Positions 1 through 7,069 of a DNA stretch of 17,510 nt are shown piece by piece. The DNA is taken from positions 1 to 17,510 of the forward strand of contig JBAVJZ010000103.1 of the NCBI GenBank assembly GCA_049688015.1, written 5' to 3'. How positions within the stretch are numbered: position 1 is the stretch's first letter; each line of letters starts with the position of its first letter. The stretch is from CSP1-8 sp049688015 (GTDB lineage Bacteria > Desulfobacterota > Deferrimicrobia > Deferrimicrobiales > Deferrimicrobiaceae). Position numbers and translations under genes: made by a program. A model generated the notes under the pieces. The model saw only the letters and a list, made by a program, of their open reading frames with translations. It was not told the origin of the DNA and made no database searches.

Positions 1-717
1 GCCCTCCCCCGCGAAGAACGCGGCGACGTCGGCCGCCGACCGGAAGGGAGCCTCCGCCCGGCGCGCCGCCACGAGGACCGCCAGTTCCGGGGTGAAGCCC
101 GGCAGCACCCGGAGGACCTCGGGCGGAGCGAGATTGATGTTCACTCCCGGAGACCTCCCTTCCGTGGTGAACACGACGGCGAGAAACCGGTCGAAGAACT
201 CCGGCCTTACCCCCCGCACGTACCGGAGCTCCCAGAGGCCGGTCATCTTCCCGTTGCGGGGACGGACCGGCTCCGGAAGGGAAGCGTAGTCACTCTCCTC
301 CGCACCATTTTGCCGGGGCCGGTCGTCCTCGTCCCGCCAGTCGAGAATCGCGTCTCCCACGCGTTGCGCCTCCTCTTCCGGAAGACCCCCCTTGCGAAGC
401 ACCTCCTTGAGCACTTCCTCGGTGACGAAGTTCACGTCGATCTTCCCTCCTTCCGCTACGACGCGCACTTCGTAGGCGACGTCCTCATCCCCCCCCTTGA
501 TCACGCCACCGAGAACGTTGTCGGTCCCGGCCGAGGACAACAGCGCGATTGCCCGTTCCACTCCCGTCCGCGCCTGGAAATAGGCGCGATTCAGGTCCAG
601 CCCGTTCCTCGAGGCCTGCGCCTCCGTCCTCACCGAAAAGGCGAAGGACAACGCGAGCGTCCCCAGGAGAAGCAGGGCCCACAGAACGACAAGCTGGGCG
701 ATTCCGCGGCGGGTCAT
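1..717 (-). CDS. gspK: Type II secretion minor pseudopilin GspK (3' end cut by window edge)
   Basis: GspK is the large minor pseudopilin that sits with GspI and GspJ at the tip of the periplasmic pseudopilus. The 239 residues visible begin with a short basic leader (MTRRG) and a hydrophobic N-terminal helix (about residues 5-28). That helix lacks the Glu at +5 of the mature protein, as is usual for GspK. Residues 126-132 read DWRDEDD, and residues 192-207 contain NINLAPPEVLRVLPG; both match family signatures (the acidic DW-D-D stretch and the NIN-AP-EVL helix-hairpin-helix region). Full GspK proteins are usually about 300 residues or more, so roughly 70-100 C-terminal residues lie beyond position 1. 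The ATG overlaps the gspJ stop (ATGA), which implies translational coupling. A purine-rich GGAGAGGG stretch precedes it. The frame is open throughout. Confidence 0.93.
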   Translation of the reverse strand, partial: MTRRGIAQLVVLWALLLLGTLALSFAFSVRTEAQASRNGLDLNRAYFQARTGVERAIALLSSAGTDNVLGGVIKGGDEDVAYEVRVVAEGGKIDVNFVTEEVLKEVLRKGGLPEEEAQRVGDAILDWRDEDDRPRQNGAEESDYASLPEPVRPRNGKMTGLWELRYVRGVRPEFFDRFLAVVFTTEGRSPGVNINLAPPEVLRVLPGFTPELAVLVAARRAEAPFRSAADVAAFFAGEG

Positions 718-1370
718 CCCGCCCTCTCCACCATCACGGGAACGACGAACGCGTTCTGCAGGGTGCCGCCCTCCGAGGGCATGAGGAACTCCACGCGGAC
801 CGCCCCGGGGAGACGCCCCTTCTCCCGGGAATCCCACGAATCGTCCCATTCCCACTTCCCCTCGTCCGACGGACCGGCGGAGAAGGAAAACACCACGTTT
901 GTCGCCCCGGGAAAGAGCAATCGGGAATTCTCCGTTCCGTTCCACGCCTCCGGCCCTTCCATCCGGAACGGGGATGCGTCGGCGACGGAAATCCCCGTTT
1001 CCCCCGCCGCCCCCTCTTCCCCGAAGAAGCAGATCAGGCGCCCGCCCCCCCCGGCCGCCGCGTACACGGAGGACGACGAGAGGAACCGGATTTTCGTGCG
1101 CTCCCCCAGGAAGTATGAAGAACCGCGATCGCCGCCGGGAACGGCCGTCGGGTCCGCGGACCGGATCGACCGTTCGAAGACGCCGATCCCCGCCCGGAGC
1201 CTGGCCATCTCCCTCGCCGCCGCCTCGCCCCGCTCGATCGAGTTTCCCGCGAGGCGGAAGGCGACGACGAGAAACGCCGCCATCGCGGCCAGGATCGAAA
1301 TCGAGACGATCGTCTCGAGGAGAGTGAACCCGGCGCTCGCATATCGCCCCGGCGCACTACCCCTTCTCAT
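714..1370 (-). CDS. gspJ: Type II secretion minor pseudopilin GspJ
   Basis: This is a minor pseudopilin of the pseudopilus tip complex (218 residues). The N-terminus has a 14-residue leader ending in Gly, followed by FTLLETIVSISIL. This is the class III prepilin-peptidase site with Phe at +1 and Glu at +5 and a hydrophobic helix to about residue 40. The rest is a soluble domain of GspJ size. I chose the ATG at 1370 rather than a GTG-type start further upstream because AGGAAGG lies a few bases before it. This start lies inside the end of gspI (14-base overlap), in keeping with the coupled layout of the operon. The stop overlaps the gspK start. The assignment as J rather than I or H rests on length, gene order and the SIERGEAAAREMARL-type segment after the helix. 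Order I-J-K is the classical one. Confidence 0.9.
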   Translation of the reverse strand: MRRGSAPGRYASAGFTLLETIVSISILAAMAAFLVVAFRLAGNSIERGEAAAREMARLRAGIGVFERSIRSADPTAVPGGDRGSSYFLGERTKIRFLSSSSVYAAAGGGGRLICFFGEEGAAGETGISVADASPFRMEGPEAWNGTENSRLLFPGATNVVFSFSAGPSDEGKWEWDDSWDSREKGRLPGAVRVEFLMPSEGGTLQNAFVVPVMVERAG

Positions 1371-1782
1371 CGGGTTCCTTCCTCTCCCACCGGCTGGCGA
1401 CAAGCTCCACCGCGCGCTCCCGTGCGCCGTCGTCCCACGAGACGATCACCCGGATGCGCACTTCCCGGAACGGGCTGTCCTCCTCCGGAAGCTCCTGCGT
1501 CGTCCTGGCTTCCCACCGGTACTTCCCGCCGAACGATCCCTGCTCGACTCCCGGGACCGGGTTCGGGGAGAGGAGCGCCTCCTCCATCCGCTGCGACGCG
1601 TAGACCTGGGCGGCCGACACGTCCCGGGCCCCCTCCGAGAGGCGCAGCGACCCCGAGAACAGGTCGAAGATCGCAAGAATCCCCACGGCGAGGATCGCAA
1701 GGGCGACCACCACCTCGAGGAGAGTGAACCCCTCCCTCCCGGACCCGGGATCTTTCCTCCCCTGCCGGCGCAGGGATCTCAC
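1357..1782 (-). CDS. gspI: Type II secretion minor pseudopilin GspI
   Basis: GspI is a small minor pseudopilin (141 residues) that initiates the pseudopilus tip with GspJ and GspK. The leader ends in Gly18, and the mature protein starts FTLLEVVVALAILAVGILAI, with Glu at +5 and the VALAILAV helix typical of GspI. The soluble part includes SQRMEEALLSPNP and a strand-rich C-terminus (VRIRVIVSWDDG), where GspI proteins usually carry a W-based beta strand. The start is GTG at 1782, preceded by GGAGG at good spacing, and it overlaps the gspH stop as GTGA. The gene sits between gspH and gspJ in the standard order. Nothing looks damaged. Confidence 0.92.
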   Translation of the reverse strand: MRSLRRQGRKDPGSGREGFTLLEVVVALAILAVGILAIFDLFSGSLRLSEGARDVSAAQVYASQRMEEALLSPNPVPGVEQGSFGGKYRWEARTTQELPEEDSPFREVRIRVIVSWDDGARERAVELVASRWERKEPDEKG

Positions 1783-2237
1783 GTCCCCGCCTCCGCGATG
1801 CCGGTCAGCGGTTCCACGGTGACGCGCAACCGTCCGCCCCCCTGCGAAACCACGACGATTTCCGCGTCCTGCGCACTTCCGTCCGGAAAGAAGCGGACGC
1901 GAACCTCCCCCTGGGTAGCCTCTTCCGCCCCCGTCCGTACGGACTCGATCCGGATCCCATCCGGGAGAACGTACCTGCGCGCCTCCCCTTCGACGGCGTA
2001 CCGCCCCCCCTCGATGTCGAACGCCGCCGCGCGCGGGCTGGATCCCGAGACGGCCAGCGTCCGCGCGAGGGTGAGCGCGGCACGCACATCCGAGGCCCCC
2101 GACCGGAGGCGGGACGATTCCAGCGTTCCGGAAAACGAGGGGACGACAAGCGCAGCGACCAGTCCGGCGAGGAAAAGGACGATGACGAGCTCCAGGAGGG
2201 TGAACCCCCTCGCCGCGGGACGGGACACAGCGGCCAT
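1779..2237 (-). CDS. gspH: Type II secretion pseudopilin GspH (GspH/FimT-like)
   Basis: This is a 152-residue pseudopilin with an 11-residue leader (ending ARG) followed by FTLLELVIVLFLAGLVAALV, so Phe at +1, Glu at +5 and a hydrophobic helix. The soluble part reads like GspH/FimT: ALTLARTLAVSGSS shortly after the helix, an IEGG-RYAVEG hairpin, and an FFPDGSAQDAEI strand, which resembles the conserved F-PDG-s segment of the GspH domain. The start is ATG at 2237 with GAGGT upstream; it shares one base with the gspF stop (TGATG). A much longer open frame extends upstream, but that part is only a shadow of gspF. Because gspG is absent here, I considered whether this could be the major pseudopilin; the FimT/GspH-like features argue against it. 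Confidence 0.85.
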   Translation of the reverse strand: MAAVSRPAARGFTLLELVIVLFLAGLVAALVVPSFSGTLESSRLRSGASDVRAALTLARTLAVSGSSPRAAAFDIEGGRYAVEGEARRYVLPDGIRIESVRTGAEEATQGEVRVRFFPDGSAQDAEIVVVSQGGGRLRVTVEPLTGIAEAGT

Positions 2238-3460
2238 CAGAACGGGACCTCGTTCATCCGGAAGATCGCCAGGAACATGGCGAAGACGATGAAGCCCACC
2301 AGGAGCCCCATCCCGAGGATGACGGCGGGTTCCAGGACCGTGAGGAAGGCCTTGAGCCGCCGGCGCGCCGTCTCCTCGTACGTGTCCGCCACCGACTCGA
2401 GCATCGCCTCCAGCCGGCCCGTCTCCTCCCCCACGGCGATCATCTGGAGCGCCATCTCCGGGAACGGGGTCGTCTCGGAAAGCGCGCGCGCCACCTTGGC
2501 GCCTCCCTGGATCCGCGTCCGTGCCCCCTCCATCCCGTCCCGGACCGCGAGGTTGCCGCTCACCTCCCGGGCGATCACGAACGCGGAGAGGATGGGAACC
2601 CCTCCGGACAGGAGCGAGGAAAGGGACCGCATCACCCGGGACGTCTCGACCGCCGTGAGCACCGTGCCGACGAAGGGCCACCCGAGCTTCCCCCGGTCCC
2701 ATGCCCGCCTCGCTTCGGGCCGGCGCAGGGAGGCCGAAAAGGCCAGGTACGCGAGGGCGCCGGCGGCAAGGAGGAGGAACCCGTACGTCCGGAAGAACGC
2801 GCTCATCGACAACAGGACCCGCGTGGGAAGGGGGAGGATCACGCCAGAGGAGGAAAACACCACGGCGAACCTCGGAACGACGTAGACGACGAGCAGCACG
2901 ATCGACACGACGGAGGCCGCGAGCAGGATCGCCGGGTACAGGAGCGATCCCAGCAGGGTGGACCGGAAATCGCGGGACCGGTCGAGAAACCGGTACGCCT
3001 GGTCCAGCGCGTCCTCGAGCCGCCCCGTCGCCTGCCCCGCGCTGACCATCTGCACCGTGAACCGGCCGAAGGGGGCCCCGGGAACTTTCCGCATCGCGTC
3101 GGCCAGGGACGAGCCCGAACGGACCTCGGAAAGCAGGGCGCCCGCGACGCTCCCCATCCCCCCGGCGCGGAACAGGTCGCGCAGCATTTCCAGGCTCCGG
3201 TCCAGGGGGATCCCCGCGCGCAGAAGCGTCGTAAGCCCCTGGAGAAAAGGAAGCAGGTCCCGGCGCGAGCCCCGTCCCGACCGGACCGTTCCCGTCTTCT
3301 CCGCGGCCCTCTCCGCGGACGGGGAGGCCGACCACACCCGGATGGGGAAATAGCCCATCTCTCGGAGCCGATCCCGCGCGGCTACCTCCCCGCCGGCCTC
3401 CACCACCCCCTCGGACACGCGGCCTTCCCGGTCCGTCGCCCTGTACCCGAACACCGCCAC
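2237..3460 (-). CDS. gspF: Type II secretion inner-membrane platform protein GspF
   Basis: GspF is the polytopic inner-membrane protein of the assembly platform, which couples the GspE ATPase to pseudopilus growth. The 407-residue length is normal for the family. The N-terminus reads VFGYRATDREGRVSEGVVEA, the usual opening (F-Y-A-d-G--~G). Two T2SSF repeats follow: residues about 67-192 (LLRAGIPLDRSLEML) and about 268-390 (LLSGGVPILSAFVIA, then GEETGRLEAMLESVA). Three hydrophobic helices are seen at about 174-196, 226-243 and 379-400. The start is GTG at 3460 with GGGAGG eight bases upstream. It lies 37 bases after gspE and abuts gspH with a one-base overlap, which leaves no room for gspG in its usual place. 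Confidence 0.95.
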   Translation of the reverse strand: MAVFGYRATDREGRVSEGVVEAGGEVAARDRLREMGYFPIRVWSASPSAERAAEKTGTVRSGRGSRRDLLPFLQGLTTLLRAGIPLDRSLEMLRDLFRAGGMGSVAGALLSEVRSGSSLADAMRKVPGAPFGRFTVQMVSAGQATGRLEDALDQAYRFLDRSRDFRSTLLGSLLYPAILLAASVVSIVLLVVYVVPRFAVVFSSSGVILPLPTRVLLSMSAFFRTYGFLLLAAGALAYLAFSASLRRPEARRAWDRGKLGWPFVGTVLTAVETSRVMRSLSSLLSGGVPILSAFVIAREVSGNLAVRDGMEGARTRIQGGAKVARALSETTPFPEMALQMIAVGEETGRLEAMLESVADTYEETARRRLKAFLTVLEPAVILGMGLLVGFIVFAMFLAIFRMNEVPF

Positions 3461-3497
3461 CGGCTTTTCGCCTCCCGCGTATGCCTGCGCTCCCCGC

Positions 3498-5198
3498 CTA
3501 CTCCCGGGTCACGCGGACCACTTCCTCGATCGTCGTCACGCCCCGCCGGACCTTCTCCCATCCATCCTCCCGGAGAAGCGACATCCCCTGTTCCACCGCG
3601 CATGCCCGGATCGCGCCGGCGTCGGCCCGGGCCAGGATCAGTTCCGGGATCCTGCCCGCGACGGGAAGAAGCTCGAAGATCCCCGTCCTGCCGTGGAACC
3701 CCGACCCCCCGCACGCCTCGCACCCGGTCCCGTACCGGATGTCCCCCTCGGCCACGAAACCGGCCTCCCGGAAAATCTCTTCCCGGAAGGCGGGGGAGAG
3801 TTCCCTCGGAGCGGAGCACGCCCCGCAGACCTCCCGGACGAGCCGTTGGGCCAGGACGCCGGTCAGGGAAGACGGGAGGAGATATTCCTCGATTCCCATC
3901 TCCAGCAGGCGGGTAATCGCCCCCGCGGCGTCGTTCGTGTGAAGGGTGGAGAGGACCATGTGCCCGGTCAGGGCCGAATGGATGGCGATCTCCGCGGTCT
4001 CCCGGTCGCGGATCTCTCCCACGAGGATCACGTCCGGGTCCTGCCGGACGATGGACCTAAGCCCCGACGCGAAGGTCAGTCCGATCTGGGGCTTGACCTG
4101 GATCTGGTTGACGCCGGGGATCTGGTACTCCACCGGGTCCTCGATCGTGATCACCTTCCGCTCCGCGGTGCGGATCTCCTGGAGGGCGCCGTACAGCGTG
4201 GTGGTCTTCCCGCTTCCCGTGGGACCGGTCACCAGGACCATCCCGTGCGGGGCGGCAACCATCTCCCGGAACACCGGGAGCGCCTTGTCGGAGAACCCGA
4301 GCGTTTCAAGGTTCAGGGGGACGGATTCCTGGTCGAGGATCCGGATGACGACGCTCTCGCCGAACAGCGTAGGGACCGTCGAAACCCGGAAATCGATCTC
4401 CTTTCCGGAGATACGAAGCTTGATCCGGCCGTCCTGGGGGAGGCGGCTCTCCGCGATGTTCAGACGGGACATGATCTTCACCCGGGAGATGATCGCGGTC
4501 TGGAGGCGCTTCGGGGGCGAGTCCACGTCCCGGAGGATCCCGTCGATCCGGTACCGGACCCGCAGCGTCTTCTCGTACGGCTCGAGGTGGATGTCGCTCG
4601 CCCCGCGCTCGATCGCCCGGGCGATGATGAAATTGACCAGCCGGATGATGGGCGCCTCGGAGGCGACGCCGATCAGCCGCTCCACCTTCTCGTCCTCGGT
4701 AGCGGCCCCCTCTCCCTCTTCCCCCACCTGCTCCACGAGCCGCTCCATGGAGGAGCCTGCCTCGCCGTACATCTTTTCGATCGCCTCGCGGACCTCTTCC
4801 TCGGTCCCCGCCAGCACCTTCACCTGTCTCCCCGTCGCCTTGGCCACCGTCTCCCGGACTTCCGCGTCGAGGGGGTCGGCCATCGCGACGACCAGCATCC
4901 CGTCATCCAGGGAAACGGGCACCAGGAGGCGTGCGCGGAGGAACGAAAGCGGGAGGATCTCCGGAGGGAGCGGACGGTCCTCCGGCGCCCCTTTGCGGAA
5001 CGGGGGAATGCCGCAGATGCTTTCGTACGCCCTGCGCAGCGCTTCGGCGGACAAAATCCCCCGGGCGACGAGCATTCTCGCAAACGCGGGGCCTTCCGTG
5101 TGCGCCCTGGCGAGCAACTCCTCCCGCTCCCCCTCGGGGATGGCCAGGGAGGAAACGAGAGCCTCGTGGAAGGACTGGCGGTTCATTCGTTTTCCCAT
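3498..5198 (-). CDS. gspE: Type II secretion traffic ATPase GspE
   Basis: GspE is the cytoplasmic hexameric ATPase that powers pseudopilus assembly. It is 566 residues from the ATG at 5198; a TTG codon directly before is also in frame. The N-terminal MshEN/GspE-N-type domain covers about residues 10-145. The catalytic core has Walker A GPTGSGKTT (about 325-333), an Asp box around TIEDPVEYQ, Walker B-like VILVGEIRD and the His box STLHTNDA. A zinc-type tetracysteine motif follows (CGAC about 458-461 and CEAC about 493-496), which is characteristic of GspE and PilB-like GspE-family ATPases. All catalytic motifs are intact. The ribosome-binding site (AGGATAA) is modest. The gene starts only 38 bases after the terminator of the copper-protein operon, so it needs its own promoter or read-through. 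gspC and gspD are not upstream as they often are. Confidence 0.96.
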   Translation of the reverse strand: MGKRMNRQSFHEALVSSLAIPEGEREELLARAHTEGPAFARMLVARGILSAEALRRAYESICGIPPFRKGAPEDRPLPPEILPLSFLRARLLVPVSLDDGMLVVAMADPLDAEVRETVAKATGRQVKVLAGTEEEVREAIEKMYGEAGSSMERLVEQVGEEGEGAATEDEKVERLIGVASEAPIIRLVNFIIARAIERGASDIHLEPYEKTLRVRYRIDGILRDVDSPPKRLQTAIISRVKIMSRLNIAESRLPQDGRIKLRISGKEIDFRVSTVPTLFGESVVIRILDQESVPLNLETLGFSDKALPVFREMVAAPHGMVLVTGPTGSGKTTTLYGALQEIRTAERKVITIEDPVEYQIPGVNQIQVKPQIGLTFASGLRSIVRQDPDVILVGEIRDRETAEIAIHSALTGHMVLSTLHTNDAAGAITRLLEMGIEEYLLPSSLTGVLAQRLVREVCGACSAPRELSPAFREEIFREAGFVAEGDIRYGTGCEACGGSGFHGRTGIFELLPVAGRIPELILARADAGAIRACAVEQGMSLLREDGWEKVRRGVTTIEEVVRVTRE

Positions 5199-5235
5199 CA
5201 ACCACTTATCCTATCCCAATCCGCGAAACCCCTCG

Positions 5236-5275
5236 AAATAAAAACGGGGCGGGAAGCAGCCGCTTTCCGCCCCGT
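5236..5275 (-). terminator. Rho-independent terminator ending the copper-protein operon
   Basis: On the minus strand a 13-base-pair stem (arms 5263-5275 and 5244-5256, with one G-U wobble) and a six-base loop are followed directly by TTTTATTTC. It lies about 20 bases after the stop of the beta-propeller lipoprotein gene. This is a textbook intrinsic terminator. It separates the six-gene copper-protein operon from the gspE-K operon. Confidence 0.88.
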
Positions 5276-5296
5276 CCGGTTTTGGCGTGTCCCGTT

Positions 5297-6580
5297 TCAG
5301 GGAGCAGCGATCAGGAACACATCGATCAGTCCGCCCACGTCCCCCGCCACGATGGTTCCGTCGTCGGTGGCGAACGCCGCGGTGCCGCCGTCCCCGCTGA
5401 TCGTCACCCCGAAGGAATTCGCGGTCGCGGAGATGCCCACGATGACGGTCGTCGTACCCGCCGCCCGGTCGCGCACATAGAAGGCGGGCGCGCCCGTCCC
5501 CCCGAGGTTCGTCGCGTCGGACTCGAAGACGACGAAGTTTCCGTCGTCGCTGATCGCCCTATGCCCCAAAGCGTACGAGGCCCCGTTCGCCTGCTCGCCG
5601 GTCGAGGAAACGCTCACCCGCTCCGTCGTCCCGGCACCGACGTCGTAGACGAAGACGTCGCTCACGCTGTTGTTGTCCCCCGCCACCAGGTCCGAGGCGT
5701 CGGAGTCGAAGACAACGAACAGTCCGTTTGCGCTTATGCCCGAGACCCGGCTGTCCCCGTTCCCCGCCGTCACCGGCGTGAGCGCGCCGGATGTCCACAG
5801 GAAGACGTTTTTCAACACGCCCGCAGGGGGAGACTCGAACGCCACCCGTGTCCCGTCGTCGCTGACGGCGTGCCCGAAGACGGCTCCTCCGGCGGCCCCG
5901 CTCACTTTCGTCGTCGTTCCTGCCGCAACGTCGTAGAGGAACACGTCGGCGACCCCGTTGTTGTCCGACGCGACAAGGTTCGTGGCGTGCGAATAGAACG
6001 CGACGAAGCTGCCGTCGGAACTAATGGAAGGCTTGAAGCTGTCCCCGTCCCGGGGACCGCCTCCCACGGCCACGCTCACGCGGTCCGTGGTGTTGAAGTC
6101 CCTGTCGGCGACGAAGATGTCCGAAGAGGTGTCCGCGGGATCCGCCGGGCCGAGCAGGTTGGCCGCCCTCGACTCGAACGCCACCACGCTCCCATCGGCA
6201 CTGATCGCCGGGAAGTAGCTGGAGTCGTCCGCGTTCGCGATCTTCAGGCTGAAGGTCCCGTCGACCCTGCTGGCGACCGTAATGTCCCCCGTCTGCCGGT
6301 CGTAGACGAAAACGTCGTAACTGGAATTGGTGTCGTTGCCCGCTCCCACCAGGTCCGAGGCGAAGGAGGAGAATGCCACGTAACGGCCGGTCTGGCTCAG
6401 CACTACTCCGACGTCGCCGCTGTTCCCTGTTGTGCCGCCGATCTTCGTGAAAGGGGAGGTTCCTCCGCCGCCGCCGCCTCCACCGCCGCCTCCGCCTCCG
6501 CCGCAGCCGACCACGCCGAGCGCGGAGATCAGGACCGCCGCCAGATACCAGCTCCACATGCCAAAGTCTGTTCTCCTCAT
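5297..6580 (-). CDS. Lipoprotein with a TolB/PD40-like beta-propeller
   Basis: This is a 427-residue exported lipoprotein. The N-terminal signal ends in a lipobox (VVGC). The lipidated Cys is followed at once by 14 glycines, a flexible tether. The remainder is a run of about seven propeller blades of PD40/TolB type, with recurring phrases such as VAFESRAANL, DVFVYDRQTG, ISSDGSFVAFYS and GTTERVSVSS. Such propellers typically bind proteins or cell-wall material and are not enzymes. The start is ATG with GGAGAGGAG upstream. It is the last gene of the operon, 15 bases after the small lipoprotein gene, and a terminator follows. I infer a surface-anchored interaction module for the exported copper proteins; the sequence does not show its partner. 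Blades 4 and 6 are shortened relative to the others. Confidence 0.88.
   Translation of the reverse strand: MRRTDFGMWSWYLAAVLISALGVVGCGGGGGGGGGGGGGGTSPFTKIGGTTGNSGDVGVVLSQTGRYVAFSSFASDLVGAGNDTNSSYDVFVYDRQTGDITVASRVDGTFSLKIANADDSSYFPAISADGSVVAFESRAANLLGPADPADTSSDIFVADRDFNTTDRVSVAVGGGPRDGDSFKPSISSDGSFVAFYSHATNLVASDNNGVADVFLYDVAAGTTTKVSGAAGGAVFGHAVSDDGTRVAFESPPAGVLKNVFLWTSGALTPVTAGNGDSRVSGISANGLFVVFDSDASDLVAGDNNSVSDVFVYDVGAGTTERVSVSSTGEQANGASYALGHRAISDDGNFVVFESDATNLGGTGAPAFYVRDRAAGTTTVIVGISATANSFGVTISGDGGTAAFATDDGTIVAGDVGGLIDVFLIAAP
6461..6502 (-). repeat. Poly-glycine codon tract (14 GGN codons)
   Basis: Fourteen consecutive Gly codons, mostly GGC and GGA, directly follow the lipobox Cys codon. 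The tract is a near-triplet repeat, so its length could vary between strains without breaking the frame. It encodes a flexible spacer between the lipid anchor and the propeller. Confidence 0.9.
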
Positions 6581-6595
6581 GGTTATCTCCTCTCC

Positions 6596-7048
6596 CTACT
6601 GGACGGTCAGGTTCTCGAAGCGATACTTTCCGATGACCACGGTAACCTTGTCTCCCGCGGACAACCCGGCGTTATGGAACAGCATGAAATAGACGCGGCC
6701 CTTCTCCGGCTTCAGCGTGTCCTGCCGCATCTTGCCCCAGCTCGTCTCCGGAATCGTCATGATCACTCCCGTCCCCGGGTCGATCAGATAGGCGGGGGTC
6801 TTGCGCAGCAACAGGGGAGTCGCCTTCACCGGGTCGACGACCCGGTAGCGGAAATCGAGCATTCCCCCCGCCCCCGTCGGCCGAAGGCTTACGACCTCCA
6901 CTCCCGACCGGTCTTCCACGCTGCGCGGGACCGGGGCGTCCAACGCCTTGTCCGCGGGGGCCTTGGGCGCCGTCGCGCACCCCGCGATCAGGACAACGCA
7001 GAGCAAAACCGCAGCCCGGGAAATCGTTCTTCTCCATGACGGTTCCAA
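6596..7048 (-). CDS. Small lipoprotein of unknown function
   Basis: This is a 150-residue protein with a signal peptide and a clear lipobox (LIAGC at residues 20-24), followed by an Ala/Pro/Lys-rich linker. The mature part looks like one all-beta domain. Notable phrases are MLDFRYRVVDPVKA, TPAYLIDPGTG, KGRVYFMLFHNAG and KVTVVIGKYRFENLTV. I do not recognise the family with confidence. The only start that keeps the whole signal peptide is TTG at 7048, with GGGAG about ten bases before it; the nearby ATG at 7037 is out of frame. The gene lies 21 bases after the third copper-fold gene and 15 bases before the propeller lipoprotein gene. That placement suggests a membrane-anchored accessory to the exported copper proteins, such as a chaperone or tether, but this is inference. 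Confidence 0.85.
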   Translation of the reverse strand: MEPSWRRTISRAAVLLCVVLIAGCATAPKAPADKALDAPVPRSVEDRSGVEVVSLRPTGAGGMLDFRYRVVDPVKATPLLLRKTPAYLIDPGTGVIMTIPETSWGKMRQDTLKPEKGRVYFMLFHNAGLSAGDKVTVVIGKYRFENLTVQ

Positions 7049-7069
7049 TATTTTTTCTCCCGGGCGCCC

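Noticed and set aside
310..2292. A 660-codon plus-strand open frame across gspK-gspH
   Set aside because: It is antisense to four well-supported secretion genes, rich in Pro/Arg/Ser, and without recognisable motifs.
2238..3335. The upstream extension of the gspH frame to 518 codons
   Set aside because: The extension is an out-of-frame reading of gspF. The pilin-type leader and helix begin only at 2237, where an ATG with a ribosome-binding site is present.
3693..7039. Long plus-strand open frames (595 and 702 codons) opposite gspE, the propeller gene and the small lipoprotein gene
   Set aside because: They are shadows of GC-rich minus-strand genes. The translations are low-complexity and charged, and overlap each other and real genes.
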